Shown here one piece after another: positions 1-11,055 of a DNA stretch of 64,000 bases. The DNA is taken from contig VZRR01005755.1 in the NCBI GenBank assembly GCA_013398015.1, positions 398,878 through 462,877 of the forward strand, read 5' to 3'. The stretch comes from Oreocharis arfaki. Lineage: Eukaryota; Chordata; Aves; Passeriformes; Paramythiidae. Numbering within the stretch: position 1 is the stretch's first letter; every line of letters starts with the position of its first letter. The position numbers were made by a program, and so were the translations under genes. The notes under the pieces are model-generated. The model was not told where the DNA came from and did not search any database. It saw nothing but the letters and a program-made list of their open reading frames with translations.

Positions 1-3000
1 AGATACCCTGGTTTCTATGCACCTCTGTGAGACACCAGGTTATTACCTGCTAGGGTAAGTGCTATCTTCTCCTGTCCTGCTGTCCTAAGCAGTTGTCTTC
101 ATGCAGAGAAAATTTTTCTGTGCTGAGGAGAAATTCCAGAAGCAACAGTGGGCAGAAAAAACCAAGAAGATTTCAAAAGTGGTGGTGCCAAAGCTTGGGC
201 TCTAAAGACATGTCAGCAACAGGGATTAAGGGTACAGCTCAGCCTGTGGACTTACTGACCATGCACACTGTTTGCACAGCAAAAGGCCCAGGAAAAGAAA
301 GCTCAAACTCAGCCTTATTGTCCTACTGTGTGTCCTTGTGCCCCTCTCATGAGTAGTCCAAGCAGAGTGTGCTACTGCTCTGTGTGGCAGGAGACAGGCA
401 GAGCCCTTGGTACAGCTTGCAAAGAGCACGGAGCAGCCAAGTCAAGCACTGTGACAATAACCCTGAAATGGCAGAACAGGCCTGCATTTGCAGGCTGAAT
501 CTCCTGCTGCTTCTGGAAATGGTGCCTCAGCAGAAGCAACTGGGAGAGGTTCTGTAAGTGAGGGATTGGGCTGGTTTCCGTTTCCCATACTACACATTTT
601 TGGTGGCCTTAAAATACCTTTTGAAAGTGCAGGATATGGGTATGCAGTCAGAACATTTTTCTACTTCTGGAAATGTTATTCCTGCACTGAGCTGCCCTCA
701 TTCTCCCCTTTCTTCTCCCCTCTGAGATGGAAATGCACGAGTAAGCGTATGTATTATTTGCAGACTTGTATACAGGCCAGATCTTCTCATGGTTGAATTA
801 TTAGCCAGCCACTCATCCTGCCTCAAAGAAATGCTTTCTCTCGTGAAACTTTCCAAGCTGGTTTAATCCACCTTGGGTGGCAAGCTCCATGAGCTCTTCC
901 CCTGCTGGCACACACTTTGCATTCACCAGAGCTTAAATTAGCTCTGGGTAATTTCAGCAATGTCTCAGTCTGTGGAAAGGATTCTCCAGCTGAATGCATC
1001 ATGCTGCATGCTCCCTTCCCTCTACCTGGGTAGTCTCTTAAGTTCAAGGGCTGAGAAGCAAAGGGCCAAGAGGGAAAGAGGGAATGAGCCAGTTATTTGG
1101 AAATATTAGCATATCCTCTCTCTCCAAAGCAGGAGACTGAGCGGTTTGAATAGGAGATGCCTCAACAGCTGTTTCACAGGAGGCCATCACAGCTGGGGAT
1201 TCTTGGCAGCATCAAATGGATCTGTGCTCCTTCCTTCTGGACAGGGGTGTCTCTACTTTTCTATGTCCCCCCCCGCTATCTCCAGAGTGTCACCTACACT
1301 TATGGCCTTGTTCTGGGATGGTTTGCAGCAATATCCTATTTTCCATCTATAGGGACAGGGATACTCTTGTGACAGGATTCACCAGAGGGTGCTGTTACAC
1401 ATAGCCTTTTACATTTTTTCCTAGCCTGGAATGATAATGTAGCCTTTTAAGGGGACACTGAAATGTTGCCAGTTTTAATATGTCAGCTCCTTTTCTGAGT
1501 GGGAAGCTGCAAAAAGTAACAGGTTTTTCTCTTCTTCCTCTCTGTTTCTTTGAGGGGTTTAATTTTGGGGGGGTTATTTGGTTTTGGCTTTTTAAAAAAA
1601 TTATTATTTTATTTTATTTTCTCTAACTGTCAACAGGAAATTATTCTTGTTGCAGTTTTCCACTTGGCAAGAAGGAGTTTACTGACTGCTTCTGCTCTGC
1701 TGTGAAAGCATAATTAATTGGTTTTACACTTCTAACCTGCCTGCCATGGGAGAGGTTTCCCCTGTGGTAGAAAGCATCTGCATTTGCTATAGCTCCATAG
1801 AAAGAAGGTTGCCCCAGTTTCCATTCACTACCACCATGAAGACCTCTGAAGTCTTACTTGAGTCCAGAGGACCAGCTTCATTCCTATCTGGAAGGGAGGG
1901 AGTTAGGGACAGGCTGCAAGAACTGTCCTTTCTGCAGTATAGGGACTAGCCATCCAAAGCAGGAGACATTTTTCAGTTTTGCCTTCTCTGAGGAGAAGAG
2001 GGTGGCAAGGATCAGGCCGAGGGACTGCTGTTCCAGGGCAATTTGACAGGCACAGAACATGTTGCAAACAGCTTTCAGGCTTGCAACAGAGACCTGTTTG
2101 TTTCCCCTGTTTAATTTGGGAACCATGCATCCAAGCACACTTTGTATGTCTCCATGTGTAAGCCTATACTGCAGCCTATTGATTTCCTGCACCCTTGGCA
2201 AGAATATCACAGTGGATTTTGGCTTTGCCTGTAATCTCTTGAGTGGATGAGACTAGAAATTTAAATGAGAGCTTAACTTGCTGACTGTCTGCTCTGCCCA
2301 CATGATAGCTGCTCCTTTGGCTCTGGTCTGGAGCTATCTGTTTGGATGAGAAAACTTGGGTACAGGGCAGGAAGGGCTGGTTCCCATGTGGGTCTGCCCC
2401 TACAGACACTGTGGATGAAACTGGTTCCAGGGACTTGGCTCTGCAAACCGGATCCAGAACATGAGCTTGTCCCTGAGAGGCTGCACAGGTACAGGCTCTG
2501 TTATTTTTGACATATGTCTGGTTTTAATCTTGAAGCAAGGCCCTGGATGCAGTCTCCTGGCTCACCAACAGCATGCGGTGTGTTGCTTTGTGCTCTGATC
2601 ACAAAATACTGGATCCATTTCTTCCTCTCCCTGTGCAAGAAGAAACCAGAGGAAATACGAGTTCATGGTGAGGAACTAACATCTAATTTCTGGGGTGGCC
2701 TTTTTATCACTGTATGGCTTTAGTGGGAGCAGTGACCACCCATGCAGTAGAAGGTTTGGTGATCCAGTCTACAGCTTCTGCAGAGAGCGATCTTTGATCA
2801 CACAGCTTTGCTCGCAGTGTGGTTTCCTCTAAGATTTTCAAGTCAGAAGTTCTGTGAGTCATCTTGGATTTTCCTGCCCTAAAACTAACTGTAACAAATG
2901 AAAATATAGTCAAATAATACATTTGCATAAAGGTAAGAAGTCTTCTCCCAGTGAGCAAATATGAAGGCACCAGTAAATTCCATTCCATGACCACTTTCCT

Positions 3001-4040
3001 AACCAGAACAGCTTTTTCCAAATTACTTTATAGCTTGAAAGTCCACAGAAAACATGGCCCTGAGCCATTGGTAACAGAAGGAAAGCAACACACTTAGTAG
3101 TTGTGGGATGTGCATCAGTTTCTATGTGATTTTATTTATTTCTTAGAAAAATGATGAGACTGAAGGCAAGACTCCCAGTAAGAGTCCCACCAGACAGATA
3201 CCTTTATAACTTATTCCAGCTGGGAAGTGATGCTCTCTTAGATTATTGACATATATTCTCTTCTCTACTTTGATTTGCCTCCAGAAATAGTCCTGAGTTA
3301 ATCCTTTCTGTATCCATGAATTTGAAATAATCTATTTGTGCCAAGCATTTACAAGAAAAGCGAACTTCTCCATTGATTGCACAGTGCTTAAGGTCACTGA
3401 AACAGTTGCCAGGATGCTGGCTTGGTTTTACTGAATAGACAACTAATGCTTCAGCAGTCCATGCTCGAGGACCTGAATCACCACGGCCAGAGAGAGCTGG
3501 GCAAGGAGGAAGTTTGCCTCTTCCGTGTGATTCACCATATGATGCTTTCAGGCACTGAAGTGAAATCCTGACAATAACACATCCATCCAGAAAACGGGTC
3601 AGAAAAGCCCATTTCACTGCTGTCACTGAAATTCGTTAAATCCCCATTTGCCTACACTTTGACCTTGTAAATGTGTTTAGGAAGTTGGGGAGTTATATTC
3701 TTGAAGGGATTACGGTGTTTTATTTTAACAATATTGGAGTAAGCACCTTTGTCTATAACCTCTTAAGGAGCTTGAAAGGTTTCGTTCAGTGGTACTTATT
3801 GAGTGCCACACAGACGATTGAACTGGCCTCAGTGAGGCCGAATATCTTAATTTGTTCCATTGATACCCACATGGCATAGGGAGAAACACAAGTAAAACCT
3901 GGATGCTCCAACTGTTTTAGGGGAGGAGAAGTACGGTTTCCAGAAGTCCTCCTTGAGACGTGACAATGATTAAATTTGCTGCCCCTAAGAACTACATTAA
4001 TGGAGGGCCTAAAGCTGGTATAAGGTCTAATAATTTCTGG
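1..4040. other. Non-coding stretch, no gene seen
   Basis: Both strands are broken by frequent stops. The open frames here are at most 127 codons (minus strand, 3243-3626) and resemble no family I know. The stretch holds a homopolymer-rich block at about 1565-1622 (G, T and A runs, then ATTTT-like units) and a CTCF-like motif at 1379-1393, listed separately. Otherwise it looks like unique sequence without recognisable repeats. It could be intergenic or intronic. Confidence 0.6.
1379..1393 (+). promoter_or_regulatory. CTCF-like motif
   Basis: Compared by eye with the vertebrate CTCF core CCASYAGRKGGCRSY, 13 of 15 positions agree (TCACCAGAGGGTGCT). The mismatches are the first C, which is T here, and the C after GG, also T here. 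CTCF binds such cores to form insulators and loop anchors. A single 13/15 match in 64 kb is not strong evidence, and occupancy is unknown. Confidence 0.3.
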
Positions 4041-4042
4041 TT

Positions 4043-4175
4043 TAAGAACTCAGATTAGTCAGCATGGATTTACCATACACAAACCAGGTTCAACCAACCT
4101 ACTTTCTTTTTGTGATGAAATGATTGTGTGGATACTTTGTTCATCTAGGGACTTATGGCAGAAAGATCAAAGCTC
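4043..4175 (+). mobile_element. CR1-type LINE fossil, reverse-transcriptase fragment
   Basis: In the frame beginning CAG CAT GGA at about 4059 the sequence reads QHGFTIHKPGSTNLLSFCDEM. This lines up without gaps to the conserved QHGF-T-(K/R)GKSCLTNL-(x)AFYD-(x)M segment of CR1 ORF2 reverse transcriptases. The Gln-His-Gly-Phe-Thr start, the Thr-Asn-Leu centre and the Asp-Glu-Met end are kept. Just upstream, an Ile-Ser before the QHGF agrees with the usual (V/I)xDS. About 12 codons downstream a Val-His-Leu stands where the catalytic VYLDFSKAFD block belongs, but its aspartates are gone. The open frame then runs into a stop. This is a long-dead fragment. Older, weaker homology may reach back to about 3990, where an Asn-Tyr pair could match the NYRPV block. 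Confidence 0.7.
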
Positions 4176-7100
4176 CCTTGGGTACCACTCTGTAGGTTCC
4201 AGTTACACCTATGGCTGAAGTGGAGACATATTTGCACCTCGATTTTCTTCTGGGAGCTCCCTCCTCTTCCTCTCTCACTCCTCCCCCGTACCTCAAAGCT
4301 TGCAGTCAACCTCAGTTGAATATCAAAAGACATCAGAAATGTGAGACAGCTGTCCAGATGCTCAGAGAAATGACCTGAGAAGAAAGAGTCAGGTGATGCA
4401 TCCCAGGAAATGGATCCTGTCCTAAGAGGGAAATGCATTCATCATTCAGATAACTTCTGCCACAGAAAAGCCATCTGGATAAACAAGGACAGGGTTACAC
4501 AACCATTGTGCAGATCCTCATCCCTTCCTGGCCAGTTGTAAAAAGGCAGATGTGTAACACAGGGTTTTGTCTGCAGGCAGAGAGAGAAGAATAGGAGACC
4601 ACGAGGGAAGGCTGGGATTTCTGAGGCCAGCAGCAAAGAGAGAGTGTTTTGCTTCCTTCATCAGATCCTTTGAATCCTTCACAAGACTTGTAACTTGAAG
4701 TTGGTCAGTGGAGGACTCAGAGCAACATAGTTATGTTTCCAGGAGACATCAAACAGAAAGAAAAGGGGAAATTGGATTCTCAGAAGTCCATTCGTTGATT
4801 TCCACTTTCTCCAGCTTCTTCACTGCTAAACAAGCCAACATGAGGTATCACTGCAGGACCCACCTCCTCACTACAGCTCAGCCTTGCTGCTGCTCAGCTA
4901 AGAGCTGCTTTTGACCTGCTGGAATTACTGGCTGACCATCTTGCATTATCTCTCCTAAAACAGCAGCCCTGTGTCCCCCCATCTCTCCTGGTCACTCCTT
5001 ACCCTGCGTCCCAGCCCTCCAGCAGGAGCTCCTTCATGTCTTGTCTCTCCCATGGGGAAGGAAGTAGTCTGAGGTGTTTGTTGGCTCAAGGAAGCAGAGG
5101 GAGAATTTGATGGAAGAGTGAGAAACTGAAGTTCAGTAGCTATAATTGGAGCATTGTGATGATTTTCTACAAAGCCAGCATAGAGGAGGAATAAATTCTC
5201 ACATTGCAAAAGATTCACAGTCTGCATTTTCTGCAGTGTTCCCATTTATAACCCCAAGTAATAGGAGAAACATTAACCAAAGAAAGCCAAATGTTACCTG
5301 CCTCCAGTGGAGGAGCAGACCTCTGAGGAAAAGTCATGTTCAGTGCTGATTTCTCAGTTTGGAAAGGGTCAACACTGACATCTGACTGACAGCCTCAAAA
5401 AAAGTATGAATCCTATACACCCCAAAAGTCAAGAAAGAGCCAAGTACTGTATGAATATCACTCCCCCTCGCTCAAGAGGGAAGGCCATAGGACAGGCTGA
5501 GAAATCATAGCAAGCCATATGAATTCACAGATTGGCCCTCATAAATAGTGGAATATTGTCTGGGAGAGAGGCTGTTATGAGAACAGGCTTGGAAGCTGGC
5601 TAGAATATGGCAAATGTATCGAGCAGCTGAGATAACAAGAACACACGCAGGAGAGTTAAGGGCAGAAGGAAATGGGTGTACAGTGTGTGTCATAAATTAC
5701 AAAAAGAGAGTAAGCAGGGTGTGCATGGGAGACTGAATGCCATGAGCAAAGGTCAAAACCAGACACTAAAACGAAGAGGTACATGTGTGATGCAGCAGAA
5801 GCTGTAACTTAACTGGCTTATGGGAAAATCCACAAAGAGATGGGAAAGGAAATATTTTTTTATTTACTTTTTTCCCCCCCTTGCCAAATACTGCGGGTCA
5901 TTAGCTGGGACAAGCTCTGTGGATAACAGAATGGACTCTCCAGAGACCAAGTTCTTACATCCCTGCTCTGAGCCTGCCAGCTAAAGCTGAGGCATCTCAG
6001 ACAGCCACAGCATCTACAGAAATCACCATTCCCCACAGGACAGGCCTGGGCTGCCTGACTGCAGTGTTTGCTTCTGTGAGAGTAGGTGGTTATGAAAATG
6101 AAGGCAGCAGGGTGCAAGTGAGACGAGATACTGGGGCTGGCCTAAGTGATCCATATATTCCCTTCCAGCATAAAGGGAGATGCTCTAGGTTATCCCACAC
6201 TCTTCATTTCCTCCCACTTTCCTCTGGAGAGCTGAGCATTTCTGGAAAGAGATTTAAAGTCCTGCTCTTGGCTCCTCTATGTTCACTCTGCAAAAGCTGG
6301 GGGTCTTGACTCAGGGATGTCATTCCTGTGTCAGCACCATCCCTGCAGGTTCCTCATGCTCTGCCAAGTGGAAGAGCTGTGCTGAATTTAGAGCAGTATC
6401 TTACACCATAGAAGACGTAGGCTACGATCTTTATTTTTACTATTCAAATCTTCTGTGTCCTATGACATGGTTTCTCATCAAAAAACAGTGAAAAATATCA
6501 CTTCCTTGTTCTGGAGAAGATGTACAGCAAGTGCTATGGATGCTCCACTTGAACTGTGGAAACCACGGAGTACTTCAGCTGTGAAATGTTGTCATGTTCA
6601 TACACAAAATATATTCACACAGTGTTACTTGCACAAGGGATGTGAGAATCAGCCTTTCTATAGCTGGGTAAACCTCAGGATTCTGGTGTTCCCTGACTGA
6701 AGGTCTGGCATTTAAAAGTGTTTATCTACATTTTAAAAAGAAAAGCCAGAGTTATGTTCCCATCCTTCCTGGAAGAAGAAAGTTGTGAACAATGACTGTA
6801 TATGACCGCTCCTCAGACTGGAAAGAAAATAAAAAGGATCTTCAAATCTCTTTTTTTTTCCCCCCTTAAACACTTAGTCCTGCAATTTAATGTTTTGGTG
6901 ACTTTTGTGCTCTATGGGTTTTGTGCTTTTCCAAAGTTTTTCCCTGAAGCACTATCTCTGTTTCAGAACTGCAAACAAGGGAAAAAAACCAGCATGTTTT
7001 CAGCAGGCACTGTGATGCATATAGCTGCTGGATGAATCTAGCCCACTCCCCTCCCCACTGCCACCCTGCTCGATGTATTTTAAATCTCCAAAGATCTTCC

Positions 7101-7600
7101 TTTAAGATACCAGGGCTTCCCATTGTGCTGTCTTTTATTGGATTTCAGGTGCCATTCAGTCAGCCCCCTCAGCTGCTTAAATTCTTGAAATGCTAGGATC
7201 ATATTTCACCTGATCTGGCACTGAACCATGTTCGCTATCTCACCCCAAAATTAATTAAACCATAAATTTTCGGAATAAACATGCAGCATCCACTATCACT
7301 GAAACAGTCTGGGCTTTGTTGAGCAAACTGCTGCAAGAACAAAGCCGCCTCTTTCTCTTTCTTCCCACCCTGCACTTCTCTTCTCTTGATGTGTATCAGC
7401 AAATACAGTAAATACAGCACTCTCCCTCCCTCTTACAGAGAGATAATTCTTGTTCTGCCGTTGTCACCATTTCATAGACTCAGGAGAAACTGCAGCAGCT
7501 CACAGGGTGAGATCTTACAGGAGAGCAATAACTCTACTATGAAGAGGAGCTGTTCTCCAAAATGAATCCATATATTTTCCTTTTTTCAGGCAGCCTTTGA
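4176..7600. other. Non-coding stretch, no gene seen
   Basis: No frame exceeds about 97 codons and none looks like a known protein. A short AT-rich patch at about 5858-5880 (T run then C run) and a poly-pyrimidine patch at about 6849-6868 are the only simple-sequence features. A short GAAACTGAAG string near 5121 recalls a SINE but does not extend. Confidence 0.6.
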
Positions 7601-7617
7601 AAATGCTGCTTTGATTT

Positions 7618-7650
7618 GCCCCTTACCTCAGTTTCCCATCTGTCTAGTGA
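7618..7650 (-). repeat. Possible MIR/CORE-SINE trace (antisense)
   Basis: CCTTACCTCAGTTTCCCATCTGT is the reverse complement of the region that in MIR elements reads roughly ACAGATGAGGAAACTGAGG. Only about 30 bases are convincing, and flanking similarity is lost. MIR remnants occur in all amniotes. A chance match cannot be excluded. Confidence 0.35.
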
Positions 7651-7679
7651 GTTTTTCTGTCTGACACTGGTGCTGGGCA

Positions 7680-7760
7680 GTTAAAATTCATTAATGAAGC
7701 AGAGATTATTAACTAATTCACCCAAGGAGATTATTTAGGTATGCACGAAATTGTTAGTGA
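7680..7760. promoter_or_regulatory. Homeodomain-type AT-rich motif cluster
   Basis: The block contains a perfect 12-bp palindrome TTCATTAATGAA at 7687-7698. It holds two ATTA/TAAT cores in inverted orientation, the layout used by dimeric paired-class homeodomains. A further ATTAACTAATT follows at about 7707-7717. This is a motif-level reading only; AT-rich DNA gives such matches easily. Confidence 0.25.
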
Positions 7761-10700
7761 TAATCTTGTAGCTGTCTCAGAACAAATAGTCTCTACCTCT
7801 GAATCCTCCCTAGCCTATAACCGTGAAGCTTAACTACTCTAATAATTTTTGAAGCTAACATTTGCCATTACAAAACACATACTATTCAAAACTATTGATT
7901 AGAAAATAACTAAACCAGGGATTTCTATTTCCTATGGAAACTTTTAACTAGCCTGGAGGCTGCAGAATCTCTCTCAGATCTGAAGAAAGCCTTATCCCTG
8001 AAATTTGTTGAATTTTATTTTCTGGATAGCCTGATCATTTCAGACACAGTTTAGGACCAAGAACTCTGCCACTTCACCAACATGACTCAGAGAAGACCTT
8101 TACCCTTATCCTCAGATCTAGTCCTGTCAGAGCCCATGAAAAATCCTGGATGGCTGCTTGGGTGGGAGACCTAGGGAGCATTGCTTGGTTGCTATAGGGA
8201 ATGTAACCAAAGGTGGCGTTTTTATTCCTTGAATCAACTGTCAGCCAACACCCTTGCCTGGTATTCAAGGCTGTTGTGGGTTGCTAGATATAAATCTGAG
8301 CTCCTGACCAGCTCTGGTCTTTAGAAATTCACTGGTAATTTGACTGCAGCTCTGGTAAAAATGCCGGTGTCCTGGCTCCATTCCAGCTCTGCTGATTTAC
8401 GCTCTTCTGACTCAAACTCTCGGTTCTGTTCCAGTAGGATGCTGTGCTCTTCTTCAGTTCTCCCGCTTCTGTCTAGAGAAGATAAACATTGTTTCTGCCT
8501 AGCCAAAATAAAGTGAGTCTGACATTCATTCTAGGGTGTTTTTGATGAAAGGTGCCATAGAAAGGTGAACGTGGTGTTTGCTCCTGCTGGGTCTTCACTT
8601 CTTCCACGCCAGGCAAAATCTGAACTCCTGTGCTACAGAATCTTGGCTGTAGACTGAGATCCCCAGGGTATGGAGCCTCAGGTGTACACTTGCTTCTACC
8701 AGGATTCTCCAGTCAGCCAAAGGGCTCAAGTGCAGAGCCAGGTGTCAAGATCAAAGTGGCATCTGATGTGCTACGATGCCATTATCATCTGCAGGCTTGG
8801 TTCTGCTCAGTCCTGGGGTTTGCATGCAGTGTTTCCCAGCTCTGGTAGCAAATGAGGAATGTGATGTCTCTTTGAAAAACACAGGGTAAACCTTTTCTCT
8901 AAAAAGGATTTCTTTCTGTTTCTGTTCTCAAGCTGGGACCCAAAAAATAAGACCAGAAGACAGGGAATACAAAAGACTTTTTACGCGTTATTCCCTGAAA
9001 CTTCGGAGTTAGTGATTAATGCAAAGTCTGGGTTTTCCTTGAAGGATCTTACAGTCTGTTGTCTACTGCCTTTTTTTCACCTGTTGCCACGGACAGACTG
9101 GTGAATAACTGAGCACTGTGAAACAAGAGAGCAGACCCTTGGTTCCTAAGGCATTAATCAGCCCTAGTTCAGACAAGAGCATTTCCCTTCACTTCAGTTT
9201 TTCCTCCCTGCAGCATCTCCTGCCAGGATGTCCCGCTGCCTGCTGGAATTAATGTGGCTTAAATATCCCTCAGGATTCTCCTTGAGGTCAGGAACTCAGC
9301 CTCTGGATCGTCTTCAGTTCCCTTTTCTAGCCCCTGAAACTGGATGTTGCCAAGTGAATTTTGCTTGCCCATCCCATCCCATTCTTCATATTTTCCAAAG
9401 TCACCTCTCACTGGCAAGGAAAGACTTGGAGAGGAAAGACAGAGGGGAGAGTCCAGGCCTGGATTGCCTCTTTCCTTCTGTAATTTCAGTCTCCCCCTCT
9501 CATCCCTGAGACCATTTTCTCAGTGCACTATGCTGTGCTACATCCAAAGCTGTTGGCACTTCCCAGGCCAGTGTGTTGAGCTGTCCTGAAGTTTTTCTTG
9601 CCCTTCATAAATAATGGTTTTTTATTTATTTGTTTCAAGACTTTTTTTTTTTTTTAGGGAGGAACACTGAAAACCAAGGAACTGTTCCTCTCTATTTTTT
9701 TTCCTTTTAAATTTTTTTTCTCAGCTGAACCTACTTTGCCCTTACTGCTTTCTGTCCTACTCTCATCCCAAAATCAGAACTATCTCCCAAGGAGACACGT
9801 CCCAGACCAAACTGTATTGCATTTCCTCGCTTTCCACTGCCAATCAATTTGTCTATATATCTCACAAACTTTCTCAGGAAAATGGCCCTCAAGAGAATAA
9901 CTTTTGACTTACGTTTTTTCCTCACTGAAATCCTCTCCAGCTCTTGCAGATCTGGCACTATCTGGTGAGCATGGGGGTTTTTTTCCATCCTCATTCACGA
10001 GGCTTTTTATTGCTTCCTTCCTTTCCTCATCATATTGTGCCCAGTGAGTTTTAAAGGCAGATCAACATCTCATTGTTTGTCAGAAAAACACTTGGGTTGT
10101 ACTTGACATATTCCATATTTGTGCTGTTGATCAGGTTATTCCTGGTCTGACTGAAGCCTTCTTTGGGGTCCTCCAACTCACGTTTGCTTTGCCTTGTGCA
10201 TTGCTTTACCAGGCTGAAAATACGAGACATCCAGGACATCTCATCCTTAAATACCCACTCTACCACCCACTGTGGCCCTTTCCATATGAAAACCTTAACC
10301 TTCTCCAGTGCTGCCCAGCAAACATGAAAGTCTCAGGTTTCAGCAAAAACCTATATAGGAAAAAAGTTCAGCATTAGATGAAACCTCCAGGCTAATTAGT
10401 CTCCTGTTGAGATACGTACAGGACAACTGGATGGGGTGGGTATTGACTGTATCCTGCCAGAGGCTGTGGCTTGGACTGGTTCTCTTCATGGGGCTGTCTT
10501 GTGTGCCTGAACACTCCTTTTTGAGGCTTCTGTCCAGCTACTGGCCAGGCTTCCTCCCAGGAAGTGTTGCTCTTTCTTCTCTCATTCACGGAGCACTCTG
10601 TAATCATGCATCACCCCTTTCCCAGACTTATACCACAGAACTGTGTATCATTGATCAGATGTGGTCTTAATATGACTCTTCTACCCTCAAACTGCTGGAA

Positions 10701-10980
10701 TACTCAGGCTGGCACTGAGAAATTCGACAGGTTGTTGCTAACATCGTAGGATGAACAGCTGATCTTAAGACAGCCAGCTTCTTTGAGCAAGAAATTAAAG
10801 TGTTACTACATTTTGCATTTCCCTAGAGACACAGGGGAAATGATAGAGTTTCGCTGCTGATTCATCAGCAGATGAATACAGTTTTGGGTGTTATGTTTAT
10901 TTTCCTAAAGTGTTTTTTTTTTCTTTCCCAGACTCTCCCAGGTCCCAAGGTCGGAGCTGATGTCTGCACTCCGAGTGCAT
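7761..10980. other. Non-coding stretch, no gene seen
   Basis: Open frames are at most 93 codons (plus strand, 9228-9509, overlapping an 81-codon frame) and show no domain. Homopolymer T runs occur at about 9641-9654 and 9697-9720. A T-run ending in TTTCCCAG at 10913-10931 looks like a splice acceptor, but no exon with a matching donor could be defined downstream. Confidence 0.55.
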
Positions 10981-10988
10981 CCTGTTTG

Positions 10989-11055
10989 TCATAGAATCAT
11001 TTAATTGCCATTTTAGAGAACTTATGCAACTGACCTTTAACATGTCAGAGTCTCC
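10989..11055 (-). mobile_element. CR1 LINE 3' end remnant (antisense)
   Basis: The segment begins TCATAGAATCATTTA, which is the reverse complement of the TGATTCTATGA terminal repeats of avian CR1 3' ends. After about 20 unrelated bases it continues with GACCTTTAACATGTCAGAGTC. This fits the antisense CR1 order ...GACCTTTAAGATCATCGAGTC. Preserved order of both blocks with an insertion between them supports a decayed CR1 tail. Upstream CR1 sequence, which would lie to the right, is not recognisable. Confidence 0.55.

Noticed and set aside
3150..3175. ATGATGAGACTGAAGGCAAGA resembling a MIR start
   Set aside because: The match is too short and no neighbouring MIR parts are present.
10913..10931. 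T10-CTTTCCCAG as a splice acceptor
   Set aside because: No coding or donor-bounded exon could be defined downstream; homopolymer T runs are common here.
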